Shown in pieces: positions 15,930 to 25,123 of a stretch of DNA of 64,000 nt; within the stretch, counting starts at the first letter, position 1; each line of letters begins with the position of its first letter. Origin of the DNA: Clostridia bacterium (lineage in GTDB: Bacteria; Bacillota; Clostridia; Oscillospirales; Acutalibacteraceae); assembly GCA_017524165.1 (NCBI GenBank), contig JAFWUH010000050.1, forward strand, positions 1-64,000. Reading direction: 5' to 3'. The notes below the pieces were generated by a model. The model saw only the letters and a list, made by a program, of their open reading frames with translations. It was not told the DNA's origin and did not search any database. The translations under genes and the position numbers were made by a program.

Positions 15930-16685
15930 TTAACGCTCTAACGAACGGCTTAAAAACGCCTTGGTTTTTTCGGATTGAGGATGCTCAAACAGCTGTTCCG
16001 GCGTCCCCATTTCCTCGATAACGCCATCTGCCATAAAGATAATTTTATCGGCAACATTCCGCGCAAATTCCATTTCATGCGTTACGACGACCATGGTACT
16101 GTCACTGCTCTTGAGTCCCTTGATCACGCGCAACACTTCCCCCGTCAATTCAGGATCCAAAGCGCTGGTCGGCTCGTCAAAGCACAAAATATCCGGTTTT
16201 AACGCCAAGGCGCGGGCAATGGCGACGCGCTGTTGCTGACCGCCCGATAGCTGACAGGGATAAAAATCCGCCTTGTCCGAAAGTCCGACCCGGTCGATGA
16301 GTTCCCGCGCCGTACTTGCAATGTTTTCCTCGCGGTCGATTTTTAAAAGCAACGGCGCCAACATGACATTTTTCAGCGCGGTATACTGCGGAAACAGATT
16401 AAAGTTTTGAAAAACCAAGCCGAAATGCAGACGCATTTCCCGCATTTTTGTATCGCTCATTTTTTTATCGACGGTACCGTCATATAAAACTTTTCCGCCA
16501 ACCGAAATCGTTCCGCTGTCCGCCAATTCCAAAAAATTGATACAACGAAGCAGGGTCGTCTTGCCGCCGCCGGAGGATCCGATGATGGCTAACACCTCAC
16601 CCTTCTCCAGCGAAAACGAAACGCCCTTTAAAACCTTTGTTTTGCCGAAGCTTTTGATCAGATTATTGACTTCAAAAAACGCCAT
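15930..16685 (-). CDS. glnQ: Amino-acid ABC transporter ATP-binding protein
   Basis: 251 residues of a polar amino-acid ATPase. Walker A is [14 protein letters not shown], the signature [15 protein letters not shown], Walker [16 protein letters not shown], and the switch His is in [10 protein letters not shown]. It powers the importer with the permease and binding protein immediately upstream in the same operon. The symbol is by family; the amino acid cannot be told from sequence alone. Confidence 0.95.
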   Translation of the reverse strand: MAFFEVNNLIKSFGKTKVLKGVSFSLEKGEVLAIIGSSGGGKTTLLRCINFLELADSGTISVGGKVLYDGTVDKKMSDTKMREMRLHFGLVFQNFNLFPQYTALKNVMLAPLLLKIDREENIASTARELIDRVGLSDKADFYPCQLSGGQQQRVAIARALALKPDILCFDEPTSALDPELTGEVLRVIKGLKSSDSTMVVVTHEMEFARNVADKIIFMADGVIEEMGTPEQLFEHPQSEKTKAFLSRSLER

Positions 16686-16697
16686 CTTCTTTCCCCC

Positions 16698-17387
16698 TTA
16701 TCTAAAGTATGACAACTTTTTCTCGATATAACCGAACAAGAGGGTCAGCAGACCGCTGAACGCAAGATAGTACACCGCCGTAAAGAACAGGGGCCAAATT
16801 TCTCCCGAAATGCCTTGAGAGCCTTTTAAAAATGCCTGTCCCGCCCAAATTACCTCCTGCAAGGCGATAATGCGTGCCAAAGAGGTATCTTTTACCAAGG
16901 TGATAATCTCATTTGCCATCGGCGGCATAATGCGCTTGATCATCTGCAACAGGGTAACTTTGAAAAATATTTGCGATTTGGAAAGACCGAGCACCTTTCC
17001 CGCTTCGGTCTGCCCGATCGGCACACCCTGAATACCGCTGCGGTAGATCTCTGAAAAATAGCAAGCGTAGTTAATGATAAACGCGATTGCCGCGGCGATA
17101 AACCGTCCCTGCTCCCCGCTTCCCCAGATCGGTGTATGCAACACCAACCCCGGAAAATAATAAATGATCAGCAACTGGATCATCAACGGCGAGCCGCGGA
17201 CGATCCAGACTACCGTTTTTACGGTGGCGGAAATAGCCTTGATTTTGGACATTGACCCAAAGGATATCAATAATCCAAACGGAATCGCGCCTAAAAGTGT
17301 AACGACAAACAGTTTAACGGTCTGTAAAAATCCGACATTTAAAGCCGCAAAGACCGTTGGAAACTGTTCTGCAATATGTTGGATCAT
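16698..17387 (-). CDS. Amino-acid ABC transporter permease
   Basis: 229 residues, a polar amino-acid permease with about five transmembrane helices (LFVVTLLGAIPFGLLISFG, TVVWIVRGSPLMIQLLIIYY, AAAIAFIINYACYFSEIYR). The EAA loop is IYRSGIQGVPIGQTEAGKVL, ending in LGLSK. It lies 12 bases before the ATPase and 14 bases after the binding protein. It translocates the amino acid across the membrane, probably as a homodimer, since no second permease is present. Confidence 0.94.
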   Translation of the reverse strand: MIQHIAEQFPTVFAALNVGFLQTVKLFVVTLLGAIPFGLLISFGSMSKIKAISATVKTVVWIVRGSPLMIQLLIIYYFPGLVLHTPIWGSGEQGRFIAAAIAFIINYACYFSEIYRSGIQGVPIGQTEAGKVLGLSKSQIFFKVTLLQMIKRIMPPMANEIITLVKDTSLARIIALQEVIWAGQAFLKGSQGISGEIWPLFFTAVYYLAFSGLLTLLFGYIEKKLSYFR

Positions 17388-17401
17388 CTGTTTTTCCGCG
17401 C

Positions 17402-18187
17402 TTATTTAATTAATGCGGCTTGAACCTTATAGGTTTCGGCAATCTTTTCCAAAGTGCCGTCGGCTTTGCACTCGTCAAAGAATTTATTGAGTTCCGCCAC
17501 AGCGTCCGATCCCTTGCGGAAGCCGACGCCGTATTCTTCGCTGTTGAGCGCAACCGTATAGGTCAACTGCTCATAGCCGGTGCCCTCACCGACCATGGCG
17601 GCAGCCATCAACGAGTCAATGATCGCGGCGTCGCTGGTGCCGGAAGCAACCTCCATCAACGCAGTTGCCTGATCCTTCACTTCAATAAACTCAAAACCGT
17701 TTTCTTCTGCCATATCTTTTCCTGCCGAGCCGGATTCAACCGCAAATTTCAGCTTCTTGCAAGCTTCCGCAGTCTGATAGTCCTGCGCAACATCGGCTTT
17801 GACCACCACGACCTGCGCATTATTACAGTAGGCGTTGCTGGTTGCCATGGCGGCTTTCACTTCATCGTTCAAGGTCATGCCGTTCCAAACGCAGTCAATT
17901 GACTTACCGTTTAACTCAAAGACCTTATTATCCCATTCAATCTCGACAAATTCCACTTCACAACCGATTTTTTCAGCAAATTTTGTCGCCATATCGGCGT
18001 CAAAACCGATCCATTTGTCGCCGTCTTTATAATCCATTGGCGCAAAATCGGTAATGCCGACGACCAGCTTGCCTTTTTCTTTGATATACTCCAGGTCTGT
18101 TTTGTCTGACTTTGCATCGGACTTCCCGCATCCTGCAAAGCATGCCATCAGGGCAACTGCCAATAATAACGCTATGATTTTTTTCAT
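17402..18187 (-). CDS. Amino-acid ABC transporter substrate-binding lipoprotein
   Basis: 261 residues. The signal peptide MKKIIALLLAVALMACFAGC ends in a lipobox Cys at residue 20, so the protein is anchored outside the membrane. The mature part is an SBP_bac_3 domain: GKLVVGITDFAPMDYKDGDKWIG, FDADMATKFAEKIGCEVEFV, KSIDCVWNGMTL (the 'D.V.NGM' strand), and VALNSEEYGVGFRKGSD. It is first in the operon with the permease and ATPase. The motifs fit a polar, possibly cysteine/glutamine-class, ligand, but specificity is not certain. Confidence 0.94.
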   Translation of the reverse strand: MKKIIALLLAVALMACFAGCGKSDAKSDKTDLEYIKEKGKLVVGITDFAPMDYKDGDKWIGFDADMATKFAEKIGCEVEFVEIEWDNKVFELNGKSIDCVWNGMTLNDEVKAAMATSNAYCNNAQVVVVKADVAQDYQTAEACKKLKFAVESGSAGKDMAEENGFEFIEVKDQATALMEVASGTSDAAIIDSLMAAAMVGEGTGYEQLTYTVALNSEEYGVGFRKGSDAVAELNKFFDECKADGTLEKIAETYKVQAALIK

Positions 18188-18220
18188 GTTTCTTTCTCCT
18201 TCAAATAATATGATAGATCC

Positions 18221-18249
18221 ATTATACTTTATTAAACTAAAGTTGTAAA
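18221..18249 (-). promoter_or_regulatory. Promoter of the amino-acid ABC operon
   Basis: Minus-strand TTTACA, 17 bases, TATAAT, 33 bases upstream of the ATG with GAAGGAGAAAG as ribosome binding site. No T-box or other riboswitch fits in this short leader. Confidence 0.75.
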
Positions 18250-18264
18250 GTGTTTTTTTAAAAA

Positions 18265-18289
18265 AAGAAACGAATTTTCATCGTTTCTT
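18265..18289 (-). terminator. Terminator after pgeF
   Basis: Stem AAGAAACGA/TCGTTTCTT with a T-run on the minus strand. It is placed 11 bases after the pgeF stop. Confidence 0.75.
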
Positions 18290-18299
18290 CTCTGTTTCC

Positions 18300-19121
18300 C
18301 TATGCTTTTAATTCTATGATCGCCGCCAAGTTGCCGCGTTTTCCCGCCGTGGCACGATGAGAATGGAAATCTTCCGCCAGACAACAGGTACAGAAATCCG
18401 AAACATCTATGTTTTCCGACAGCACCCCTGACTTTTCCAACAGCAAGCGGTTGGCAAGCTTCAGATCCAGCTGATAATGGCCGTTTCGCGTGGCGGTCAA
18501 AACACGCCCCGTTTCTATGCCCAACGGCACAAACGCCTCGTAAACGGGATCGTCCACTTCGTAGCAACACACGCCGACGCACGGTCCGATCGCTGCCAAA
18601 ATATCCTCCCGCCGGCAGCCGAATTCGGCAACCATTCGTTCGACGGCAATTCCCCCGATGTTTTGCACCGTGCCGCGCCAGCCGGCATGAACATTGGCAA
18701 TCACCTTTTTGACCGGGTCACACAATAAAACCGGTGTGCAATCGGCAAACTGGGTGACCAATGCGACATTCGGTTCGGCAGTGATCAAGCCGTCGATATC
18801 CGAAAAGTCCGGTTTCGAGTATCCGGTGCCGCAATCCGCTGCCGTCACCGTTTGGATATTGGCGGTATGTGTTTGCCGTGTCAATACCAAATGATCGGTG
18901 GAAATTCCCGCCGCCGCACAGAGAATCTCATAGTTCCGCCGCACCTTTTGACGGTCATCGCCGTTGCGAAAGCTCAAATTCATTGTGGCGAACTGTCCCT
19001 CGCTGACGCCGCCGTGCCGCGTCGAAAAAATATGCCGCACGGCACCGCATTGCGTTAATTTCGGAAAGGTGATATAGGTCAGATCGCCCTGTTCGTTTAC
19101 TGTAACGGTCTTACTCTTCAT
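18300..19121 (-). CDS. pgeF: Peptidoglycan editing factor PgeF (laccase-domain protein)
   Basis: 273 residues of the YfiH/DUF152 laccase fold. The family metal and catalytic residues are seen as HIFSTRHGGVSEGQF, LTRQTHTANIQTV, QFADCTPVLLCDP and IANVHAGWRGTVQNIGG. It is thought to remove wrongly incorporated L-Ser from stem peptides, and was earlier described as a purine nucleoside-processing enzyme. It overlaps the CpsB phosphatase by 11 bases, so they are translationally coupled. That coupling places it in an envelope-regulation operon. Confidence 0.9.
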   Translation of the reverse strand: MKSKTVTVNEQGDLTYITFPKLTQCGAVRHIFSTRHGGVSEGQFATMNLSFRNGDDRQKVRRNYEILCAAAGISTDHLVLTRQTHTANIQTVTAADCGTGYSKPDFSDIDGLITAEPNVALVTQFADCTPVLLCDPVKKVIANVHAGWRGTVQNIGGIAVERMVAEFGCRREDILAAIGPCVGVCCYEVDDPVYEAFVPLGIETGRVLTATRNGHYQLDLKLANRLLLEKSGVLSENIDVSDFCTCCLAEDFHSHRATAGKRGNLAAIIELKA

Positions 19122-19839
19122 AAATCGTATCCTTTAACTTTTGGCAAATATGATCCGAGTTGGCAATAAAAATATGCCGTTGATTTTCTCCGAATGTATC
19201 CGCCACGACCTGCAATCCCTCCTGCATTCTCGGCGGTCTGGTGTCCGGCGAATGACTGTCGGTCGCAACAAAGGAAACCGCATTTTTTTTGATCAACTTC
19301 AGCACCAGCCTTTTGGTGTGCGGTTCCACCAGAGAGGTCGCATTGATCTGCCCCAACGCAACGCCGGATTCTATCAGCTTTAAAACTTCCTTAAACCCAC
19401 GCTGTCCGGCATACCGTTCTATATGCGCTAAAATGGGTATTAGTCTGAGATTTTCTCGCAATCCGACAATATCGGCGATAATTTGTTTGTCCAATTTACA
19501 TCCCGGCAATTCCAGCAGAAAATAACGCGAACCGCCCATCGACAAGACCCGAATCCCGTTGCTTTTCCCGATACCGTTAAAATAAAAGACTTCGCTTCCT
19601 ACAAACACATGCGGCAGATCCAATCCTGCCGCCGCATTCTGCACTTCCCGATATGCCGACCGTATCCGCTCGATAAAATCCGGTAAATTATGATGTGTTG
19701 CGTCAAAATGCGGTGTCGCCACCACATCGGTGATTCCCTGCTCCTTCATTGCCGTCAACAGTTGAATGGATTCTTCCACCGTCTGCGCACCATCGTCGAC
19801 GCCGGGTAAAATATGTGTATGTAAATCTAAACAGCGCAT
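19111..19839 (-). CDS. cpsB: Tyrosine-protein phosphatase, CpsB/PHP type
   Basis: 242 residues from the ATG at 19839, with AAAGGTGG upstream. It is a PHP-domain metallophosphatase: LDLHTHILPGVDDG (metal His pair), VVATPHFDATHHNLP, FLLELPG, PILAHIERYAG and FVATDSHSPDTRPP (metal Asp/His). CpsB removes phosphate from the Tyr-rich tail of the cognate BY-kinase, which is encoded directly upstream at 19918-20919. It is the counter-enzyme of CpsD in capsule or exopolysaccharide control. Confidence 0.95.
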   Translation of the reverse strand: MRCLDLHTHILPGVDDGAQTVEESIQLLTAMKEQGITDVVATPHFDATHHNLPDFIERIRSAYREVQNAAAGLDLPHVFVGSEVFYFNGIGKSNGIRVLSMGGSRYFLLELPGCKLDKQIIADIVGLRENLRLIPILAHIERYAGQRGFKEVLKLIESGVALGQINATSLVEPHTKRLVLKLIKKNAVSFVATDSHSPDTRPPRMQEGLQVVADTFGENQRHIFIANSDHICQKLKDTIYEE

Positions 19840-19917
19840 AGAACGCCACCTTTCAAAAAGGGCGTGCAAAAGCCAGTCGTCTGTCCGCGACTGTCCCCCA
19901 CACGCCGTAACATCAAC

Positions 19918-20919
19918 TTATTTCTTGTTTTTTTCTTCGTCTTGTCCGGTCGTTGGAGGCGTGGGATTTGCATGCGTGCCCGGTTCCGGATGTCCGTAAT
20001 CATAACTACCCCCAACATTCGGACCGTAGCCGTAGGCAGTGTTGCCGTAGCCGTAACCGTAACCGCCGTAGCCGTAACCGTAACCGTAACCGCCGTAGCC
20101 GTAACCGCCATAGCCGCCATAGCCGCCGTACCTGCCGTACTTGCCGTAGCCGTATCTTCCGTAACGACCGTACCAGCTCTTATTATAACGGCGCACAGCT
20201 TTCATTTCTACGCCGTTTGCTACAACACCTAAAATATTAATTTTTGCAAACTCGGCAGAATCCAATGCCCGCTGCAGCATATAATGCGCCGTATACCCCA
20301 TGCGGACGACCATCACCACACCGTCAGTGTGCGGCGCAATGACCAACGCATCCGAAACAATATCAATCGGCGGCGTATCAATAATAATATAATCGTATTG
20401 CTTTCTTGCCTCGGCAAGAAAATCAACAAACCTTTTAGAGCCGAGCAATTCGGACGGATTCGGCGGAACCGGTCCCGCCGTGATAACATCCAGCGATTCA
20501 GAAAGGTGATGCATCACCTTTTCAACTGTGCTGAAACCCGCCAAGATATTGGAAAAACCGTCCTTGTTTTCCATATTCATTTTTTTATTCAACGATGCGC
20601 GACGCAGGTCGGCGTCGATCAACAGCGTTTTTCCGCCGGTCTGTGAGAAAGTGACCGCCAGATTCAAAGAGGTCGTCGATTTTCCTTCGCCGATATCGGC
20701 ACTCGAAACGGCAATGACTTTCCCGTCGATCTGCGAAAGCTGAAACATAATATTGGTCCGAATCTTTTTATAGGCCTCTGCCACAGCAAAAGGAACTTTT
20801 TTGCTCTTGCCCTTACCCTTGGCGTCGCCCTCACCCTGATCGGCGGATTCTGCCGCTTTCTGGTATATTTCCACTTCTTTCTGGTAGGCTTTTTCTTGTT
20901 CTTTATACCGTTTGCTCAT
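19918..20919 (-). CDS. cpsD: BY-kinase CpsD/CapB with a long Tyr/Gly tail
   Basis: 333 residues. The core is a bacterial tyrosine kinase: ADIGEGKSTTSLNLA (Walker A), TLLIDADLRRASL (Walker A'), YDYIIIDTPP (Walker B). A basic/acidic N-terminal arm of ~40 residues precedes it. The C-terminal tail, residues ~250-308, is made mainly of GY and GGY repeats holding about 21 tyrosines. CpsD normally autophosphorylates on a short cluster of 3-5 tyrosines and is switched by Wzz. The unusually long tail would give far more sites. It pairs with the Wzz upstream and CpsB downstream. No glycosyltransferase locus is adjacent. Confidence 0.95.
   Translation of the reverse strand: MSKRYKEQEKAYQKEVEIYQKAAESADQGEGDAKGKGKSKKVPFAVAEAYKKIRTNIMFQLSQIDGKVIAVSSADIGEGKSTTSLNLAVTFSQTGGKTLLIDADLRRASLNKKMNMENKDGFSNILAGFSTVEKVMHHLSESLDVITAGPVPPNPSELLGSKRFVDFLAEARKQYDYIIIDTPPIDIVSDALVIAPHTDGVVMVVRMGYTAHYMLQRALDSAEFAKINILGVVANGVEMKAVRRYNKSWYGRYGRYGYGKYGRYGGYGGYGGYGYGGYGYGYGYGGYGYGYGNTAYGYGPNVGGSYDYGHPEPGTHANPTPPTTGQDEEKNKK
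20023..20172 (-). repeat. Tandem Gly-Tyr coding repeat in the CpsD tail
   Basis: Degenerate 6- and 9-base repeats with units like GGCTAC/GGTTAC code for YG, YGG and RYG. The 50-codon stretch has 19 tyrosines. Such short repeats can expand or contract by slippage without loss of frame, so tail length may vary between strains. Confidence 0.85.
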
Positions 20920-20921
20920 CC

Positions 20922-21644
20922 TTAATAACCCCCTAAATACTTATAATTGGAAAGGTCGGAATCATCAAAATTCGGTACCGTACCAAGTATCGGCAAATCA
21001 TAGTTGCTCGCAAAATCCTCTTCGCTCTTAATAACCTTATCGTTGAAGTCGATCAAAAAGACGACTGCATACGCCAAAATTACACCGACTACGCCACCGA
21101 TCAGCACCATTTTTTTGGTTTCCAACGCAGATCTCGTTGCTCTTTCCGCCGGTGAGATCACGATGATTTTTGCCCTCGGCACAAAGGACGCCACATAGGC
21201 CGGCGCCATTTCGGCGAAGGTGTTCACAACCGTAATCGCCTCTTTTTCCGAAGTGGCGGTATACCGTATATCGACGAACAAAGAATCCTCGCTTCGTTTG
21301 GTAATGCTGATGCCGGAACGGATCGACCACCAGGTATACTCTCCGCCTAATTTTTCGGAGACCTGACGGTAAATGTCTGAAGTTTTTAAAATATCCAATA
21401 CCGTACCGGTCAAACTCGTGCCGACCTCTCCGATGATCGCCGAACCGGTCACCTCATCGGTCGTAACCACAGCCGATCGGGATGTGCTGTTTAAAACCAC
21501 CGCCGCCGAGGCAGTATAAGATGGCGCTGTAAAAAATCTGCAATAACAAAAAGCAATAGCCGCGCAAACGATGCCGGCCAAGATCAACACCCACAAACGG
21601 CGCAACGCCAAGCGAAAAAAATACGCAACAGATAAGTTTGCCAT
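20922..21644 (-). CDS. Wzz/YveK-type chain-length regulator, kinase modulator
   Basis: About 240 residues. Two transmembrane helices bracket an outside domain: LILAGIVCAAIAFCYCRFF near the N-terminus and MVLIGGVVGVILAYAVVFLI near residue 195. The intervening part has the Wzz pattern (YTASAAVVLN, VNTFAEMAPAYVASFVPRAKI). It ends in a short cytoplasmic tail that activates the BY-kinase. The stop is two bases before the CpsD start, so both are made together. The start is the ATG at 21644, or a TTG at 21650. Confidence 0.9.
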   Translation of the reverse strand: MANLSVAYFFRLALRRLWVLILAGIVCAAIAFCYCRFFTAPSYTASAAVVLNSTSRSAVVTTDEVTGSAIIGEVGTSLTGTVLDILKTSDIYRQVSEKLGGEYTWWSIRSGISITKRSEDSLFVDIRYTATSEKEAITVVNTFAEMAPAYVASFVPRAKIIVISPAERATRSALETKKMVLIGGVVGVILAYAVVFLIDFNDKVIKSEEDFASNYDLPILGTVPNFDDSDLSNYKYLGGY

Positions 21645-21692
21645 GCCCAATTCCCATCTTTCTAAATTTGATACATAGTTATGATATCACAA

Positions 21693-22493
21693 TCAGCAAT
21701 TATTTTCAACTGGTTTTTTTAACAAAGAATCCAGTGCCTGATACGCGTCAAAAATATCCTCATAGGTTCGGTAAGCGTCCTGATAAACTTCGATCATAGC
21801 GGCGCCGGTATAACCGATATCCCGCAACTCTTTTGTCAACCGCAAAAAGTCAAATTTCCCTTTGGTGGGTAACAGACAATCCTTTTCGGCGTCGTGATCG
21901 CTAAAATGCAGATGGCGGATATTTCTCCCGACCGCCGCCACCATATCAAACGGTGAATATCCGTTGCGGACGCTTTGTTTGACATCCAAACAAAAGCCGA
22001 CCCGATCGCCCAACTGTTCGACCATATATTTTTGCAACGCCAAACTGCCTGCGCGGAAATTGCGAACATTTTCCTGCAACAGCATCGCGCCGCTTTCTTC
22101 GACCGCCTCGGCAATCTGCCAAAACCGTTCGCAGTATTCTTGATCATTCAGCACTTGATTTGGTTTCCCGCCGTGCAGGATCACATATTTTGCGCCGAAT
22201 TCCGCCGCAATTTCCCCATATCGCCGAAAGGAATCCAACCCTTCCTGCAACCGGCGGTCATAGGCTGAAAAAAGCATAAACGATTCCGCCAGCGACATGG
22301 TTGGATGAACCGACAAAACCTTGGTTCCCGATGTGCCGCAAATGCTCGATAACTGCGCTACAAAGGACGGCGCCAATTCGCAGGTCGCGTTAAAAAATAT
22401 TTCGGTATACGGCACGCCGTGCGCGCAAACCTCTGCCAATGCTTTTTCGGTCAACAGCGGATAAAAACAGGATGTTGAGATTCCTAACTTCAT
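21693..22493 (-). CDS. Sugar-phosphate isomerase/epimerase-like TIM barrel protein
   Basis: 266 residues from the ATG at 22493; upstream extension of the frame lies inside rqcH. The AP_endonuc_2/xylose-isomerase-like barrel pattern is visible: MKLGISTSCFYPLLTE, YTEIFFNA, AKYVILHGGKP, ESGAMLLQENV, GFCLDVKQSVRNG, HLHFSDHDAEKDCLLPTKGKFDF, GAAMIEVYQDAYRTYEDI. It keeps metal-ligand residues typical of the family (Glu, Asp, His). The start overlaps the rqcH stop by four bases (ATGA). The substrate is unknown. Confidence 0.8.
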   Translation of the reverse strand: MKLGISTSCFYPLLTEKALAEVCAHGVPYTEIFFNATCELAPSFVAQLSSICGTSGTKVLSVHPTMSLAESFMLFSAYDRRLQEGLDSFRRYGEIAAEFGAKYVILHGGKPNQVLNDQEYCERFWQIAEAVEESGAMLLQENVRNFRAGSLALQKYMVEQLGDRVGFCLDVKQSVRNGYSPFDMVAAVGRNIRHLHFSDHDAEKDCLLPTKGKFDFLRLTKELRDIGYTGAAMIEVYQDAYRTYEDIFDAYQALDSLLKKPVENNC

Positions 22494-24226
22494 TCTTTGC
22501 CTCCTGACGGTTCTTCCGGCTGTTTCGGCGTGACAAATACCGTATGTTGATCGGTATAAATCACCATGCCGGGTTTGGCGTTCTTCGGCTTTTTCACATG
22601 ACGAATCCGGGTGTAATCCACCGCGACCTGAGAAGAATGCGCCGATTTGGAAAACCAAGCCGCCGTTTGCGCCGCCATCAGAAGGTCGTCCTGCGGCACC
22701 TCGTTGCCGTCACTGATCAAAACGGCATGCGAACCGGGACCGCCTTTTACATGAAACCACCAGTCGTTTTTTTGTGCCACCCGCAGGGTCAAGGTATCGT
22801 TTTGCTGATTGGTCCGTCCGACCAACAACCGAAATCCCCCCGGTGAGACAAACTCGCGAAAACCGATATTTTTTCTGATCTTTGACACCGTCTTTTTGGC
22901 GGAACGGCGCAGATATCCGGCCTCCTGCAATTCCTCCCGGATCTCGCGCAGATCCGCCGCCGTTTCACACCGTTCGATACTGTCACGAACCGACGCCAAA
23001 TAGTCCAGTTCCCGACCGTCTTCGGCAATCAGTTCCTCCAACAGTTGCAACGCCGTCCGACTTTTTTTATACTCTTTAAAATATTTGGCGGCGTTTTGAA
23101 CCGCCGAAAGCTTCGGGTCCAACGGAATCGTTATCGTACCGCCGTTTTCATCATAATAATTCACGACCGTTACCGCCCGGCTTCCCGGTCGTACCGTGTA
23201 CAAATTCGCCTTTAGCAGCTCCCCGAAAATGCGGTAGTTTTCTTTTTCGGCGCACCGTTTCATGTCCTGTTGCCGTGCCGAAAGTCGGCGGCGAATGCGC
23301 GCTTCTGCCGCACCGCATGCCTGAATCACATCATTGGCAGTACGCTTTAAATGCTCGGCGGCGTCGCGTTCGGCAAAATAGCGATCCAACAACCGGCTGA
23401 AGCTTTCGCACGGTTCATTGTGCACCGCCTGTCCGTACTGTCGAATATCCATATAGGAGTAATCAAACGGAATGCTTTCCCGCAGCAACAAGGTTGGCGC
23501 GGTCTGATCCGCACACGAGCGCCACCGGGAAATTGCCGCGATCAAGGTTTCCCGATCGGCATTTTCGGTTAGAATATCTTCCCCGAACCCGCGTTCGGCA
23601 ATTTCACGGCAAACCAGCGGTGAAAATCCGTCTACCGTTTCCAAGAGTGCTTTGGCAAGCGGCAGTCCGCCCTTTTGCAGGACCGCGTCGGCAACTTCCC
23701 CCGCTGAAGCGGTCTTTGGATTAACCTTCCCTTGCGACGGCGGATATTCATATCCCGCGCCGGGTTGAATCAACCGTTTCGCCGTCGCGGGATCGCTCCG
23801 GCGAACGGCGTCAATAATTTTCCCGTTGCCCTGCACCAAAACAATATTGGCGGCGGCACCCATCAATTCGCAAATCACCTGCGGGAACACGCGGTCACCC
23901 ATTTCATCGGTGGTTTCAAAACAAAAGCGAACCAGCCGATCATTCCCGTATTGCTCGACCGCCGTCAGTTTTGCGCCTGAAAAATATTTTCGCGCCAACA
24001 TACAAAACATCGGCGCCGACTCCGGGTTCTCCCGCTTTATTTCGGTAAACTGCACCCGCGCCGCGCCGCTTCTCGCGCACAAAAGCAACCGTGCCGAAAA
24101 ATCTTTTTTGCGTAGCAAAAATACCAGCTCATCAAAAGAGGGCTGGTAGATTTTATCCACATGGCAAAGAACCGCCTGTCGCAGTTCTTCGATCATTTTT
24201 CCGGCAAAAATTCCGTCAAACGGCAT
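22490..24226 (-). CDS. rqcH: Ribosome quality-control factor RqcH (NFACT family)
   Basis: 578 residues from the ATG at 24226 (GGAGG, six bases). RqcH binds stalled 50S-peptidyl-tRNA and adds C-terminal Ala tails. Visible parts: the NFACT-N domain with the conserved DR pair (QYGNDRLVRF), the HhH/coiled-coil middle (HLKRTANDVIQACGAAEARIR, FKEYKKSRTALQLLEEL), and the NFACT-R signature VGRTNQQNDTLTLRV followed by WWFHVKGGPGSHAVL. It overlaps trmK by 11 bases and the TIM-barrel gene by four, so three genes are coupled. Confidence 0.95.
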   Translation of the reverse strand: MPFDGIFAGKMIEELRQAVLCHVDKIYQPSFDELVFLLRKKDFSARLLLCARSGAARVQFTEIKRENPESAPMFCMLARKYFSGAKLTAVEQYGNDRLVRFCFETTDEMGDRVFPQVICELMGAAANIVLVQGNGKIIDAVRRSDPATAKRLIQPGAGYEYPPSQGKVNPKTASAGEVADAVLQKGGLPLAKALLETVDGFSPLVCREIAERGFGEDILTENADRETLIAAISRWRSCADQTAPTLLLRESIPFDYSYMDIRQYGQAVHNEPCESFSRLLDRYFAERDAAEHLKRTANDVIQACGAAEARIRRRLSARQQDMKRCAEKENYRIFGELLKANLYTVRPGSRAVTVVNYYDENGGTITIPLDPKLSAVQNAAKYFKEYKKSRTALQLLEELIAEDGRELDYLASVRDSIERCETAADLREIREELQEAGYLRRSAKKTVSKIRKNIGFREFVSPGGFRLLVGRTNQQNDTLTLRVAQKNDWWFHVKGGPGSHAVLISDGNEVPQDDLLMAAQTAAWFSKSAHSSQVAVDYTRIRHVKKPKNAKPGMVIYTDQHTVFVTPKQPEEPSGGKE

Positions 24227-24905
24227 TCGTATCCTCCAAGCGTTGTTGAATTCCTTTTGCGGCGGCGGCGTATTCCGAATACTTTTCCTGTTCCTCGGGA
24301 CGGTCGACAAGTATTGCTTGACAGTCCCGCAGACGGCGGTACTGTTTTTCGAGATACTTCCGTCCCGAAACGCTGTCCGCCGTAACCAGTCCGGCATAGC
24401 GCTCGGTCGGCGTTAATTCCCTTTGAACCCCGTCAAACCGGGCTTTCATGACCGAATAGAACCGGTTGCCGTCCTCCACGGTCGGTTCGCACAGCACGCG
24501 AAAACCTTCCCGCGCCAAATAATCGCGCAACAGCTCTGCCGAGGTCATGGGCTGCAGCAACAAGGTCACCGTCCCGTCGCGCACAAAGGCGCAACGCGCC
24601 AAAATACCGCAAATCACCTCGGCGCCCATGCCTGCCACAATGACGGTATCGACATCCTCGCGGCAAACCCCTGCAAGCCCGTCGCACAAAATCAGACGCA
24701 CACCGTCCGCCCCCAACCGTGCCAGGTTTTTCCGCGCGTTTTCAAGCGGCTTTTCCCGAATATCAGTCGCCGTCACCGAAGAAACACGGCCGCTCTTATA
24801 AAGGGCGGCCGGCAAATATCCGTGATCGGTCCCGACATCGCAAACCCGGGCACCGTCCGGCACCATGGTGCCGATCAGCCGCAACCGTTTGCTGAGCGAA
24901 GACAT
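24216..24905 (-). CDS. trmK: tRNA (adenine-22-N1)-methyltransferase
   Basis: 229 residues. The SAM-binding Rossmann fold is seen as VCDVGTDHGYLPAALYKSG, VTATDIREKPLENARKNL, ILCDGLAG and the NPP-like region DTVIVAGMGAEVICGIL. It methylates A22 in the D-loop of tRNAs. A coiled C-terminal arm (RDCQAILVDRPEEQEKYSEY) is typical. The start is one base after the DUF1858 stop, so both are in one operon headed by yhaM. Confidence 0.94.
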   Translation of the reverse strand: MSSLSKRLRLIGTMVPDGARVCDVGTDHGYLPAALYKSGRVSSVTATDIREKPLENARKNLARLGADGVRLILCDGLAGVCREDVDTVIVAGMGAEVICGILARCAFVRDGTVTLLLQPMTSAELLRDYLAREGFRVLCEPTVEDGNRFYSVMKARFDGVQRELTPTERYAGLVTADSVSGRKYLEKQYRRLRDCQAILVDRPEEQEKYSEYAAAAKGIQQRLEDTNAV

Positions 24906-25106
24906 TTATTTCCCGGCAAAATACTGATTGAGCTTCTCAACCAGCGCGTCACAGTCGGTGCCGTGCACCTGACAAGCCGCCTCTATGCTCTCCCCGCGGG
25001 AAGCCGGACAGCCGAGGCAATGCATCCCGATCGCAAAGAAAAACTCTGCCGCGCCGTTGTCCATATCCAACACGTCGCCAATCAACATATCTTTTGTAAT
25101 TTTCAT
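24906..25106 (-). CDS. DUF1858 domain protein
   Basis: 66 residues, the size of a single DUF1858 domain. Helix pattern MLIGDVLDMDNGAAEFFFAIG, then the cysteine motif CLGCPASRGESIEAACQVHG and the closing helix LVEKLNQYF. The CxxC plus a third Cys are the family hallmark and may bind a metal or take part in redox chemistry. It sits between yhaM and trmK in one operon. The function is not established. Confidence 0.92.
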   Translation of the reverse strand: MKITKDMLIGDVLDMDNGAAEFFFAIGMHCLGCPASRGESIEAACQVHGTDCDALVEKLNQYFAGK

Positions 25107-25123
25107 TTTTTCTTCCTCCTGAA

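Noticed and set aside
20023..20172. CRISPR-like or satellite repeat
   Set aside because: The repeats are in frame inside cpsD and code for a GY tail.
24227..24397. N-terminal extension of RqcH
   Set aside because: It lies within trmK; the ATG at 24226 with GGAGG begins the NFACT domain.
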